The notes: generated by a model not told the origin, from the sequence alone. Positions 28,486 to 39,091 are shown, numbered from the stretch's first letter. The stretch: 64,000 bases of DNA from an uncultured Oscillospiraceae bacterium (GCA_947627735.1 CANQXG010000007.1:1-64000); one strand, 5' to 3'. Numbers and translations: made by a program.

Positions 28486-29862
28486 TCATCCGGCCTTGGC
28501 CGGCCAATTCTCCTCCCACCGGCTGAACCGGTAGCACAGGCTGATGACCACCGCGCATATGACCCACCCCATGGGGTAGGCGATGGCCACGGCATACACG
28601 TTCCCGGGCAGCGCCCGGCTGGCCACGAACAGGAACGCCTGCCGGAAGAACACGTGGGTGCACAGCGTCACCACCATGGGCACCCGGCTCTTCCCCGCGC
28701 CCCGCATGGCCCCGGAGAACACCTGGTTGAAGCTGCACAGCGCCGCGAAGGGCGTGCACAGCCGGATGAACAGCACCCCGAAGGCGGTGGCCTCCTCGTG
28801 GTCGATGAACAGCCGCACCAGCGGCCCGGGGAAGGCGCATATCACCGCCGCGGCGGCCCCGGCCACCCCCAGGCTCATCCACAGCGCCGCCCACACGCCC
28901 TTCTTCGCCCGATCGGGCCGCCCGGCCCCCAGGTTCTGGGCCACGAAGGTGGTGGCGGCCTGGCCCATGCTCTGCATGGGCAGCATCAAATACTGGTCCA
29001 GCTTCCTGTAACAGCCCCACCCGGCGATGGCGGCGGTGTCGAAGGCGTTGATATAGGCCTGGACGAACACGTTGGAGAAGGCCACCACGGCCTTCTGCAG
29101 CCCCACGGGCAGGCCCACGCCCATGATCCGCCCGGCCAGGGACCGGTCGAGGCGCATCATTTCCCGCCACCGGAAGGCGCACCCCGGCTCGGGCAGCCGG
29201 CTCAGCACGATCAGCACCAGCACCGCGCTCACCGCCTGGGACGCCACGGTGGCGGCGGCCACCCCGGCGATGCCCCACCTAAACGCCAGCACGAACACCA
29301 GGTCCAGTATCACGTTCATCACGCTGCTGACCACCAAAAACAGGGTGGGCCGGCGGGTATCCCCCAGCGCCCGGAGGATGGAGCTGCCCATGTTGTAGAT
29401 GAGCAGTCCCCCGATGCCGGCGAAGTAGATGTGCAGGTACAAACTCGCCTCGGCGAACACGTCCTCCGGCGTGGCGGTGGCCCGGAGCATCCAGTCGCAG
29501 CTGGCCAGGCCCAGGGCGGTCATGGCTGCGCACCCCAGGAAGGTGAGAGCCATGGTGGTCTGGATGGACCCGTGGAGCTTTTCCGTGTCCCGGGCGCCGA
29601 AGCACTGGCTGATGACGGCGCTGGCCCCCACCCCCAGGCCGGTGAAGAAATTCACCAGGGTCTTGCAGATGTGGTTGGTGGCGCTCACCGCCGCGAAGGC
29701 CTCCAGTCCCACGAACTGGCCCACCACGATGGAGTCCACCGTGTTGTACATCAGCTGGAACAGGTCCCCCAGCAGCAGGGGTATGGAGAAGGACACCAGC
29801 ACCGGCCATATGGCCCCCTGGGTCATGTCCACGGTCCTGCCCCGCACGGCCTGTCTGGCCAC
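28486..29862 (-). CDS. MATE family efflux transporter
   Basis: 12-TM-like; MTQGAIWPVLVSFSIPLLLGDLFQLMYNTVDSIVVGQFVG. Confidence 0.93.
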   Translation of the reverse strand: MARQAVRGRTVDMTQGAIWPVLVSFSIPLLLGDLFQLMYNTVDSIVVGQFVGLEAFAAVSATNHICKTLVNFFTGLGVGASAVISQCFGARDTEKLHGSIQTTMALTFLGCAAMTALGLASCDWMLRATATPEDVFAEASLYLHIYFAGIGGLLIYNMGSSILRALGDTRRPTLFLVVSSVMNVILDLVFVLAFRWGIAGVAAATVASQAVSAVLVLIVLSRLPEPGCAFRWREMMRLDRSLAGRIMGVGLPVGLQKAVVAFSNVFVQAYINAFDTAAIAGWGCYRKLDQYLMLPMQSMGQAATTFVAQNLGAGRPDRAKKGVWAALWMSLGVAGAAAAVICAFPGPLVRLFIDHEEATAFGVLFIRLCTPFAALCSFNQVFSGAMRGAGKSRVPMVVTLCTHVFFRQAFLFVASRALPGNVYAVAIAYPMGWVICAVVISLCYRFSRWEENWPAKAG

Positions 29863-29946
29863 GGCTGCGCCTCCTCTCGAAAAAATGTGCCGGCCCCGGG
29901 GCCGGAAAAGGCGGGACCGGGCTGTCAGGTCCGGTCCCGCGGAAAC

Positions 29947-32526
29947 TTACTGCTTCTCCCGGGCCTTCAGCTGGTGGCTGATGACCTCGATGAGCTTCTG
30001 GACATTGATGGGCTTGGCGATGTGGTCGTTCATGCCGCACTCCAGCGCCAGCTTCCGGTCCTCCTCGAAGGCGTTGGCGGTCATGGCCACGATGGGGATG
30101 CCGGCCAGGGCCGGGTCCGGCAGGGCGCGGATGGCCCTGGTGGCCTCGTAGCCGTTCATGATGGGCATCTGCACGTCCATGAGGATCAGGTCATACTGCC
30201 CCGGCGCGGCGGAGCGGACCTTGTCCACCGCCACGGTGCCGTCCTCGGCCTGGTCCACCTCGAAGCCGCTCTCGGTGAGCAGCTCCACGGCGATCTCCCG
30301 GTTCAGCTCGTTGTCCTCCACCAGCAGGAGCCTGCTCCCCTTCAGCTCCTCCGCCGGGTCGGGCAGCGCGGCTGCCGCCGCCGCGGCAGGCTCCGCCTTG
30401 CCCAGGGCGCTGACCAGGGTGTCCCGCAGCTCGGACAGGAAGATGGGCTTGTTGCAGAAGGCGGTGACCCCCGCCTGCTTGGCCTCCTCCTCGAAAGCGG
30501 TCCAGTCGTAGGCGGTGAGGATGATGATGGGCACGTGCTCCCCCACCACGGCCCGGACCTGCCGGACCACCTCCAGCCCGCTCAGATCGGGCAGCGCCCA
30601 GTCCACGATGTAGGCGTAAAACTCGTCCCCCATCTCCACGGCCTGGCGCGCCCGGAGCACCGCCTCCCGGCCATGCATGGTCCACTCGGCCCGCATGCCG
30701 ATCTGGGTGAGCATCTTCGTGACGCTGTCGCAGGTGGAGAAGCTGTCGTCCACCACCAGGCCCCGCATGCCCTTCAGCTCGCCGATCTCCGGACTCTGAT
30801 GGGCCTCGGACTGGAGGCGGAACTGCAGCTCGATGATGAACTCCGTGCCCTCGTTGGGGGCCGACTCCACCCGGATGGTGCCGCCCATGGTGTCCACGAT
30901 GCTCTTGGTGATGGCCATGCCCAGACCGGTGCCCTGGATGCCGCTGACGGTGGAGGTGCGCTCCCGCTCGAAGGGTTCAAAGATGTGCTCGACGAACTCC
31001 GGACTCATGCCGATGCCCGTGTCCTTCACCCGGATCTCATAGGAGCCGTACCCCTTGGGGGCGCCGGGCTTCTGGCGGATCATCATAGACACGGACCCGC
31101 CGGCGGGGGTGAACTTGATGGCGTTGGACAGCAGGTTCAGCAGCACCTGGTTGACGTGCAGCTTGTCGCAGTATATGTTCTCGTCCACCACATCCATGGT
31201 GTCCATGAAGAAGTTGAGCTGCTTGGCGTGCATCTGGGTCTGGATGATGTTGCGCATATCCCGGAAGATGTCCGAGATGGAGCAGGGCTTCTCCTCGATG
31301 TTCAGCTTCCCCGACTCGATGCGGCTCATGTCCAGCACGTCGTTTATCAGGCTCAGCAGGTGGTTGCTGGACGAGAGGATCTTGGCCAGATACTCCTGCA
31401 CCCGCTCCCGGTTGTCCAGGTTCGTCTCCGCCAGGGTGGTGAAGCCGATGATGGCGTTCATGGGCGTGCGGATATCGTGGCTCATGTTGCTGAGAAAGAC
31501 GGTCTTGGCCCGCTCGGCGGCCTCGGCCTTGTGGAGCTTCTCCTCCAGCACGGCCCGCTCCACCGCCCGGTCCCGCTCCTGCACGGCATAGCGGCGCACC
31601 AGGATATAATAGACGGCCACGGCCAGCACCAGCACCGCCGCCAGCACCAGGCACACCTCCCGCAGGGCGAAGGAGCTGGCGAAGGCCTCCCTCTCCGGCA
31701 CGGACACGGCGATGGACCACTCGTTGATGCCGGCGGGGGCGTAGTACATGTACTGCCAGCCGTCGGTGATGTCGGTGCGGTAGATGACGTACCCGGTGCC
31801 CTGGGCCAGGATATCCTCGGTATACGCATCCCAGGTCTGTTCGCCCTTGGTCTGCCTTCCGTCCACGCCGTCGGTGTAAGTGTTCACGTTGCCCAGCTCG
31901 TCGTGCCAGGTGTCCAGGATGAAGTCGCCGTTGTGGGTGTCGATGATATACACGGTAGCGGTGCCGTTATAGATATTGTTGATGTTCAGGCTCTTTGGCA
32001 GATCCTCCAGCCGGGTCAGGCCGTACAGCAGCGCCACCGTTTCGCCGTTCTGGACCACGGGCACATAGTGGCGCACCACCGGCGTGCGGTTGGTCAGACT
32101 GTGGCTGCGGTTGGTCACGTGCTCCCCCAGCGGCGCCTCCTCGGCGTAGGACACGTCGTCCACGTCGGACACGTCCGTCACCCTCCCGTCGGCGGTGATG
32201 ACGGTCTCGTCCGGCATGAGCAGCCGCACGTTCATGGTGTCCAGCAGCGGCGCGACGGAACCCATGGTCTCGATGGCGGATTCGGTGTCCAGCTCTCCCG
32301 CGGCGATGATCTGGGCGGTGGCGTTGAGGATGTCGCTGTCCCGCTGGAACTTGCTGATGACCTCCTCCATGACGGTGTCCACGCCTTCCTCCAGCCGGCC
32401 CAGGCTCCGTGCCCGGAGCACGCCCGCCACGTGGATGTAGGTCAGGATCAGCCCCACGGCGATGATAAGGATCAGGACCAGCGTCGCCATGAAGGTCCTG
32501 TTGCGCGCTATGCGCTGCTTTTTCAC
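29947..32526 (-). CDS. Hybrid sensor histidine kinase/response regulator (extracytoplasmic sensor, HisKA-HATPase, two REC domains)
   Basis: FLSNMSHDIRTPMNAIIGFT; GTGLGMAITKSIVD; two receiver domains (GLVVDDS..., LLLVEDNELNREIA...LILMDVQMP). Confidence 0.93.
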   Translation of the reverse strand: MKKQRIARNRTFMATLVLILIIAVGLILTYIHVAGVLRARSLGRLEEGVDTVMEEVISKFQRDSDILNATAQIIAAGELDTESAIETMGSVAPLLDTMNVRLLMPDETVITADGRVTDVSDVDDVSYAEEAPLGEHVTNRSHSLTNRTPVVRHYVPVVQNGETVALLYGLTRLEDLPKSLNINNIYNGTATVYIIDTHNGDFILDTWHDELGNVNTYTDGVDGRQTKGEQTWDAYTEDILAQGTGYVIYRTDITDGWQYMYYAPAGINEWSIAVSVPEREAFASSFALREVCLVLAAVLVLAVAVYYILVRRYAVQERDRAVERAVLEEKLHKAEAAERAKTVFLSNMSHDIRTPMNAIIGFTTLAETNLDNRERVQEYLAKILSSSNHLLSLINDVLDMSRIESGKLNIEEKPCSISDIFRDMRNIIQTQMHAKQLNFFMDTMDVVDENIYCDKLHVNQVLLNLLSNAIKFTPAGGSVSMMIRQKPGAPKGYGSYEIRVKDTGIGMSPEFVEHIFEPFERERTSTVSGIQGTGLGMAITKSIVDTMGGTIRVESAPNEGTEFIIELQFRLQSEAHQSPEIGELKGMRGLVVDDSFSTCDSVTKMLTQIGMRAEWTMHGREAVLRARQAVEMGDEFYAYIVDWALPDLSGLEVVRQVRAVVGEHVPIIILTAYDWTAFEEEAKQAGVTAFCNKPIFLSELRDTLVSALGKAEPAAAAAAALPDPAEELKGSRLLLVEDNELNREIAVELLTESGFEVDQAEDGTVAVDKVRSAAPGQYDLILMDVQMPIMNGYEATRAIRALPDPALAGIPIVAMTANAFEEDRKLALECGMNDHIAKPINVQKLIEVISHQLKAREKQ

Positions 32527-32551
32527 AGCTCTCCCTCCCGTCGCGCTTATT

Positions 32552-32914
32552 TTACAGCCCGGCGCTCTGCTTGAAGGTCAGGATGGTCCCGGCGGTCTGG
32601 GCATAATCCGCCTTCACCTGCTCCAGCAGGCCGTCCGCCGCCGGGCTTTTCCCGCCCCGGAGGGCCTCGGTCAGGTCGTGGCTGGACTGGCCCAGCTTGG
32701 TGAAGCCAAGGTTCTGGCACATGCCCTTGATGGTGTGGCTGGCCCGGAAGGCCTCCTCGATGCGGCCCTCGGCCATGGCGTCGCACAGCAGCTGGAAGCT
32801 GCCGTCGTCCAGGAATTTCAGCACGAACTTCTGCACCAGCCGCTCGCTGCGCAGCCGGCCCATCACGTCGTCGTAGTCGGCCCCCATGGCCTTGTAGCAC
32901 TCCTGCAGGGTCAT
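32552..32914 (-). CDS. Hpt domain-containing phosphotransfer protein
   Basis: 120 aa; EAFRASHTIKGMCQNLGFTKLGQ Hpt histidine motif. Confidence 0.88.
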   Translation of the reverse strand: MTLQECYKAMGADYDDVMGRLRSERLVQKFVLKFLDDGSFQLLCDAMAEGRIEEAFRASHTIKGMCQNLGFTKLGQSSHDLTEALRGGKSPAADGLLEQVKADYAQTAGTILTFKQSAGL

Positions 32915-35001
32915 TGTGTTTCTCCTCCTTTTTCGTCAATCCTGGTCATGCTGCCCTGCACCGTACCCAGCAGATCGTGCAGGGAGTCGTCATAGAACCG
33001 GAACCGCCCGCCGCCGGAGCGCTTGACGCTGTAAAGCGCCGCGTCCGCCGCCTGGAGCAGCTGCTCGTATGTACTGCCGTCGTTCTCGCCTCCCAGGGCC
33101 ACGCCCATGGACAGGCGGATGGGGAACTGCTCAAAGTCCTCGCATATGTTGTTGTAGATACGTTCCACCGTCTTCTCGATGTCCGTCTTGTACTCCAGAA
33201 ACAGCAGGAACTCATCGCCCCCCGCCCGGCAGCATATATCGGTCTGACGGACGCTGCCGTGCAGCTTTTCCGCCACCCGGATGAGCACCTGGTCGCCGAA
33301 CATGTGGCCGAACACGTCGTTTGCGTACTTGAACCGGTCCACGTCGAAGAACACCAGCGCGTACCGGGCCTCCGGCCTGTCCTGCATCCGCAGCTCGATC
33401 TGCTCCTGGGCGCTGGAGCGGTTGAGCAGCCCCGTCATGGCGTCGGTGGACGCCCTGTCCTCCAGCTCCTGCAGCCGCACCCTAGACTCGTGCACGTCCA
33501 CGGCCTTGCCCAAAGCGCCCTCGAACTGGGGCGGCGTATCCGCCGACCACACCGCCCGGGATATGACCCGGTGCCACCGGGTGCCCCCGTCATAGTGCAG
33601 CGCGCACTCCATCTGCACGTCCGGCTCCTTGGGCGTGGTGGCCCGCAGCTTCGCAGACAGCTCCTCCCACACCCCGGGTCCCAGCACGGCCTGCAGCTTC
33701 GGGTCATTGACCGGGTCCATGACGATCTCGTCCACGCCCAGCTTTTTCGCCCCCCAGGGCGACAGGGTGATCATGGGCGGGGACACGGTGAACTCGAACT
33801 GGATATCCTCCGTCAGGGCGGCGAAGAAGCTGAACTTGTCCCGCTCATAATCCAGCAGCCGCAGCGTGCGCGTGCTCACGCCGCTGTGCAGCGACTCGTC
33901 GGCGATGGCCTGGATCTCCCGGCGGGTACCCTTGCTGACGCTGCCGCCGGCCAGCTGGCCCCGGATCTGCCCCGCGCTCTCCCGCAGGCACTCCAGCAGC
34001 AGCGGATTAAAGGTCCCGCACTTCCCGTCCAGGATCATCTGCACCGCCGTTTCATGGGGGATGGGGTCTTTATACACCCGTGGGCTGGTCAGCGCGTCGT
34101 ACACATCCGCCAGCGCCACCACCTGTGCGCTGATGGGGATATCGTCCCCCGCCAGCCCGTCGGGATAGCCCCGCCCGTCGTACCGCTCATGGTGCCACCG
34201 GCATATCTCATAGGCCGTGCGCACCAGCGGATCGTTCTGGTGCACCGGCAGCTCATCCAGCATCCGCGCGCCCACCATGGCGTGGGTCTTCATCACCTCG
34301 AACTCCTCGGCGGTGAGCCGGCCCGGCTTGTTGAGGATATGCTCGTCGATGGCGATCTTGCCGATATCATGCAGCGCCGAGCCGGTGCTGATCCGGGAAA
34401 TATCGCCGGCGGTGAGGTGGTACTGATCGGTCTTCTGCATCAGCAGCCGCAAAAAGAAGTCGGTCAGGGTCCGCACGTTCAGGATATGCTGTCCGCTCTC
34501 GCCGTTGCGGAACTCCACGATATGGCTGAGGATATCGATCATCATGCCGCTGCGGCGTTCCTTCTCGTATATCTGCTCCTCCACCATGCTCACCAGCCGC
34601 CGCTGCTTTGCGTACAGCAGCAGGGTATTGACCACCCGCCGCCGCACGATCAGCGCGTCGAACGGCCGCATGATGAAGTCGGTCACGCCCATATCATAGG
34701 CCCGCTCCACCTGGGGCGAGCCGCTCTCGGCGGAGACCATGATCACGGGCGTTGCCTCGATCCACCCGTTCTGGTTCATCACGCCCAGCACATCGAACCC
34801 GTTCATCCTGGGCATGACGATGTCCAGCAGCACCAGATCGATCTCGTCGCTCTTTTTCTGCATGATGGACACGGCTTCCAGCCCGTCCTCCGCCTCCAGG
34901 ATATCGTACTCGTCCCCCAGCATATCCGCCAGGATGGAACGGTTCATCTCCGAGTCGTCCACCACCAGGATGGTCTGTCGTTTGCTGCTTGCTTTTTCCA
35001 C
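32911..35001 (-). CDS. Response regulator with REC, HD-GYP and GGDEF domains
   Basis: ILVVDDSEMNRSIL...LVLLDIVMPRMNG; ALHDIGKIAI...HHERYDGRGYPDGL; CRAGGDEFLLFLE. Confidence 0.92.
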   Translation of the reverse strand: MEKASSKRQTILVVDDSEMNRSILADMLGDEYDILEAEDGLEAVSIMQKKSDEIDLVLLDIVMPRMNGFDVLGVMNQNGWIEATPVIMVSAESGSPQVERAYDMGVTDFIMRPFDALIVRRRVVNTLLLYAKQRRLVSMVEEQIYEKERRSGMMIDILSHIVEFRNGESGQHILNVRTLTDFFLRLLMQKTDQYHLTAGDISRISTGSALHDIGKIAIDEHILNKPGRLTAEEFEVMKTHAMVGARMLDELPVHQNDPLVRTAYEICRWHHERYDGRGYPDGLAGDDIPISAQVVALADVYDALTSPRVYKDPIPHETAVQMILDGKCGTFNPLLLECLRESAGQIRGQLAGGSVSKGTRREIQAIADESLHSGVSTRTLRLLDYERDKFSFFAALTEDIQFEFTVSPPMITLSPWGAKKLGVDEIVMDPVNDPKLQAVLGPGVWEELSAKLRATTPKEPDVQMECALHYDGGTRWHRVISRAVWSADTPPQFEGALGKAVDVHESRVRLQELEDRASTDAMTGLLNRSSAQEQIELRMQDRPEARYALVFFDVDRFKYANDVFGHMFGDQVLIRVAEKLHGSVRQTDICCRAGGDEFLLFLEYKTDIEKTVERIYNNICEDFEQFPIRLSMGVALGGENDGSTYEQLLQAADAALYSVKRSGGGRFRFYDDSLHDLLGTVQGSMTRIDEKGGETQ

Positions 35002-35092
35002 GCGTATTAGCTCCTTCCGGCGGTCCGACCGCCATCATACAATGATATAATAACCCCCGGTTTTTGTCAATCGCGTTTCCGGCGTGATGAAA

Positions 35093-35122
35093 AGACCGGA
35101 CGTGGTCTCCCACGTCCGGTCT
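35093..35122 (-). terminator. Terminator of the surface-protein/small membrane protein unit
   Basis: agaccggacgtgg-tctc-ccacgtccggtct, 13-bp stem. Confidence 0.7.
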
Positions 35123-35129
35123 GCGCGTT

Positions 35130-35309
35130 TTATTGGCGGTCCTTGCCTTCCTTTGCGATCTTCTCGCTCAGCTCATCCTCGAAGTCCCTCTGGCGCTTCT
35201 TCTGCTTGGCCACGTGCACCGCCAGCACGACGATCATCGCCGCCAGCGCCGCCAGCGCGCCCAGGTCCCACAGGCAGAAGCCGAAGTGTGTGTGAAAGTA
35301 TTGATGCAT
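35130..35309 (-). CDS. Small single-pass membrane protein (59 aa, absent from supplied ORF track)
   Basis: MHQYFHTHFGFCLWDLGALAALAAMIVVLAVHVAKQKKRQRDFEDELSEKIAKEGKDRQ*, immediately downstream of the surface-protein gene. Confidence 0.6.
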   Translation of the reverse strand: MHQYFHTHFGFCLWDLGALAALAAMIVVLAVHVAKQKKRQRDFEDELSEKIAKEGKDRQ

Positions 35310-35756
35310 GTCTTATGCCTCCCTTGTCCGGCTCAGTGAGCCAGCTCCGAGCGCACCTCGAACTCCTGCTCCTGCCGGCGCTTGCGGTCGTGGGTGTAAT
35401 ACACCGTCACCGCCAGGGCGCACATCATGATAAGGAAGTGCAGGATGCAGCACCGGACCTCGGTCATGCCTGCCAGCGGGGTGTCGTTGTCAGCGATCTC
35501 CGCCTCCTCGTTCACCACGTAATCCTGCTGGGCGGCAGCCGCCTGGGAGGGCAGGCTGGCCAGGGGCACGCCTTCGTCGTCGATGTTCACCTCATCCTGG
35601 GGTCCCTCGGGCGCGTCGGGGCCGCCGGGGCCGGCAGGGTCATTGGGACCGGCGGGATCGGCGGGGCCGGCGGGATCGTCCGGGCCGCCGGGGTTGTCGG
35701 GGTTCACCGGCGCGGGCGGGGTGGGAGGATCGTCCGGGTCATCGGGGTCATCGGGG

Positions 35757-35958
35757 TCAGTGGGATCGGTGCCCGGGTCGGTGGGATCGGTGCCCGGATC
35801 GGTAGGATCGGTGCCCGGGTCGGTGGGATCGGTGCCCGGATCGGTGGGATCAGTACCCGGATCGGTAGGATCAGTGCCCGGATCGGTAGGATCGGTGCCC
35901 GGATCGGTGGGATCAGTGCCCGGATCAGTGGGATCAGTGCCCGGATCGGTGGGCTCAG
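35757..35958 (-). repeat. Tandem 18-nt repeat array encoding (PTDPGTD)n
   Basis: about 11 copies of ggatcggtgcccggatcggt-type units. Confidence 0.9.
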
Positions 35959-38456
35959 TGGGAGCAGTGCTGGTGTTCACCGCGAAGCTGGCGGTAAAGG
36001 TATAGGTCTTGCCGGCCCCGACGGTGATGCTCTGGCCCAGCGCGGCCTCAGCGCCCTCAACAGCTTCGCCCTCGTAGGTCCAGCTATCGAAGTGATAGCC
36101 GTCCTTCGCGCTGGCGGTGCTCTCAGCGGTCACCTCTTTGGTGGTTTCCTCACCCTCGAAGGTGAACTTCTCAAAGCTCGGGTCCACGGTGCCGTTTTCC
36201 TCAGCCACGTAGTAGATGACCGCCTCGTCCTTGTCGGGGGTCCCGTCGGGCTGCTTGCCGTCCTCGCCGCCGCCGATGTTGTCCAGGGTGTAGACCACGG
36301 TGATCTCCACGCCGTCCTTGGTCATCGTGCCTTCGGTGGTGCCTTCCGTGCTCACATAGATGTAGTTGTCACTGTCATTTTTGATAGCATCGGGGATTAT
36401 CGTCTTGTTGTTGACATTGTAGCTCTCGCCCTCTGCAAAGACCTGAACGTAAGACTCCTTGATCGGCTCGTTGCTCTCGTTCACATACTTGACAGTGAGC
36501 ACGCCCTCGCCTTCGCCGACCTCGGTCTTTTTCCAGCTGCCGGTGATGGTCACATCCGCGCCGTCGATCTCGCCGCTCTTGGCGTCCCAGCCCTCGAAGT
36601 TATAGACTGCGACCGTATCGCCGTTTTCATCCTTCTCGTAATAGACCGCGACATCCGGGGTCTTTACCGTATACGGCTGATGGTTCACATACTCGGTGTC
36701 GTCCACAGGCGCAGCCGGCACACCCTCGCCCTCGGGCAGGCCCGTGTATTCATAGGTCACATGATACTTGTCAAGCTCTTTCGCTTCATAGGTCCAGGAG
36801 CCGGTGTAAGTCACATCTTCCATGCCCATGACCTGATCGCCGCTGACGGTGTTGCCCTCAGCATCCTTCCAACCGTCGAAGGTCCACGTACCGGTCACAT
36901 TGTGGTAATCATCTTCGGTGTTGATAGGCCCAGGCGCAGGCTCCACGTTGTAGTGCTGCTTCTCAGCATAGGTCTCGGTTTCGGGAACGTTCCAGCCCTC
37001 GGGCTTTGCTTCACTATTCAAGACATAGCTGACGGTGTGCTGATACTCGCTCTCCGCGTGGCTCTCCGTCAGCTCCCAGGTACCGGTGACCACAACGTCC
37101 TCGTTGTCTATCGTGCCGCCGTTATTGTCCCAGCCGGAGAATTTGTACTCCTTCAGCAGGTTGCCGTAATCGTCCAGCACCTGATAAACAGTATCCTTGG
37201 CCGGGGTTTCAGACACGGTGTAGGAAGCGCCCAGCTTGTATTCCTTGTTGTCCACGGGCGCCGTCGGCAGAGGCTCGCTCTTCCCGCCAGGCTGCTCCTC
37301 GGGCAGGCCGGACCACTCATAGCGCACATTGTAGGTCTTTTCCCGATAGTGGGCAATGATCTCCACGTCCGCGCCGGCGATGTTGCCGCTGGTTGCCTCG
37401 CCCGTCACTTCGTACCTCTTGTAAATCCGGCCATCCTCATCCGTGATGGTCTGAGGGATTTGCGCGGATACATCATAGGATTCACCGTAGGCAACTTCTT
37501 CCTCGTAAGGATTCTTGATGCTCGTGCCACTCTCGTCGTAAGGCTCCTTAATAGGCTGTCCATCTTCGTCCACATAGTGAACGGTGACCGTGCTCTCGCT
37601 CTTGATGGTATATGTACCATCGTAATGGTAGCAGCTCTGGGTAGAGGGAAGATAATCGTCGGCGCCGGCAGAATGAGCAAGTTTGCCGTTCGTCCACACG
37701 ATATCATTTCTGTTGAACCCGGGCAGCTTCCAAATCGTATTGTCCTTAAACTGGATCTCTTCTTTATGACTGTTGATATAGTCACCCACGCCATAAGTAT
37801 CCGTGATGTATCCAGCATCACCGGAGGGAGTTTCGGACAAACCCTTTACCGCGGACCGGGGAATATCGATATAACCATACGTCACATATCCGTGATCGTT
37901 GTAGTCCTTCTTGAACCGCTCCAGCACGGCAGCGTTGTCGCTCTTCAGCTCCACGTACAGATATACTCTGACACTCCCGGTAACTCTTTCGACTGTGACA
38001 GTGAAGGTTTCGGTACGCTTCCCAACGAACCCAGTGGTATAATCATTGACATCATATGTGTGGGTAATAGTCACTTTCCCGGGCTTAATCCCAGCCACAG
38101 TAGCCTTGTTCCAATCACCAGTCACAGTGGCAGTAGTATCGTCACTGCTGCTCCACACGTGATTGAGTGAACCAATCGCACCGCCGCCGACCAATGGGAT
38201 AGAATCGCCCTCATTAACACTAAGGTTGGTCGTCTGCTGCTCCGGGCCGAACCCGCCGCCGGCGATCGGATCGATGCCGTAGCTCTCGTCCGCGATCTCG
38301 GGACCCATGCCGCCCTCGGGAGCGCTCTCGACGACCGCATCGCCGCCCTCGACCGTCTCGCCGTCGCCCTCCTCTACCTCGTCGGAGGAATGAATATTAT
38401 TCATTTCGTCCTGGGCGGCGGGATCGTCACCCTGGGTGCCCTCTTGTGCACTCTCA

Positions 38457-38497
38457 GTGCCCTTTACTGCACTTTCTGTGCCTTTACTGCATACTCA
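38457..38497 (-). repeat. 21-nt tandem repeat with a 1-nt deletion
   Basis: tgccctttactgcactttctg (21 nt, 38457-38477) versus tgcctttactgcatactcac (20 nt, 38478-38497); a further diverged 21-nt copy precedes them. Confidence 0.85.
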
Positions 38498-38868
38498 CTG
38501 CCCTCGGGATCGGCGTTATCCGCGCCCGGCCCGTCGCCGGTCACGGTTTCGTCGATACCTATAATAGTATCGTCGTCGCCGTTCTCGATGACATCATCAG
38601 CCTCAGTCCCCTGAGGCTGCACCGCAGAGGCCTCTGCGGTCGCGCCCTGGTCCGCCGCGTCCTCGCCGCTGTCCGCCAGAGCGATCACGCCCAGGCTGTT
38701 GACCGCGAACAGGAGCACCAGCGCCAGTGCCAGCATCCTCTTCCACATCTTCATTGCTCTTCCTCCAGTATCCTTAATTTTTCTTTTTTACACATCTTCT
38801 GCTGGGCCTTTCCCGGCCCTTTTGACTATTAAGACGGTTTTTAGCTCAATTTTGGCTCAAAAAATCGC

Positions 38869-38890
38869 ATTTTGTAACCATTTTGTAACC
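38869..38890 (-). promoter_or_regulatory. Perfect 11-bp tandem repeat ATTTTGTAACC x2 (TTACA-N6-TTACA on coding strand)
   Basis: attttgtaaccattttgtaacc about 115 bp upstream of the surface-protein start. Confidence 0.5.
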
Positions 38891-39062
38891 TTTCCGCAGG
38901 AAAGTATCACGTTTCCCGCCCGATTTTGCCCCTATTTTACCCCTATTTCCCGCCCCTGATCCCCGCCTCCCTCTCCCCCTCTCTGCCCCTTTGCAGCTCC
39001 GCTCTTCACACCCCTTCACACCCCTTCAAAGTCACCCAGAAAACATTTTTCCCCCTGGGTCG

Positions 39063-39091
39063 TTGACGAACGCCCTCTTCGGCGATATAAT
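39063..39091 (+). promoter_or_regulatory. Sigma-A promoter TTGACG-N17-TATAAT
   Basis: ttgacg 39063-39068, tataat 39086-39091. Confidence 0.8.

Larger units (their letters stand above)
35333..38754 (-). pseudogene. Large repeat-rich surface protein split by a -1 frameshift (signal-peptide ORF 38464-38754; body ORF 35333-38404)
   Basis: N-terminal MKMWKRMLALALVLLFAVNSLGVIALA signal peptide in one frame; MucBP/flg_new-like repeats (VTYEYTGLPEG..., YNFEGWDAKSGEIDGADVTITGSW), PTDPGTD repeats and C-terminal TM in the other; 20-nt instead of 21-nt repeat copy near 38481. Confidence 0.75.

Noticed and set aside
27853-32574. 1573-aa plus-strand ORF
   Set aside because: Antisense to acetyltransferase, MATE and histidine kinase genes; His/Val/Gly-rich spurious translation.
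35757-35958. CRISPR-like regularly spaced repeats
   Set aside because: Short 18-nt in-frame coding repeats (PTDPGTD) without unique spacers.
35084-38170. 1028-aa plus-strand ORF with apparent IGARIGGI repeats
   Set aside because: Antisense reading of the PTDPGTD and MucBP-like repeats of the surface protein; repeat character derives from the sense gene.
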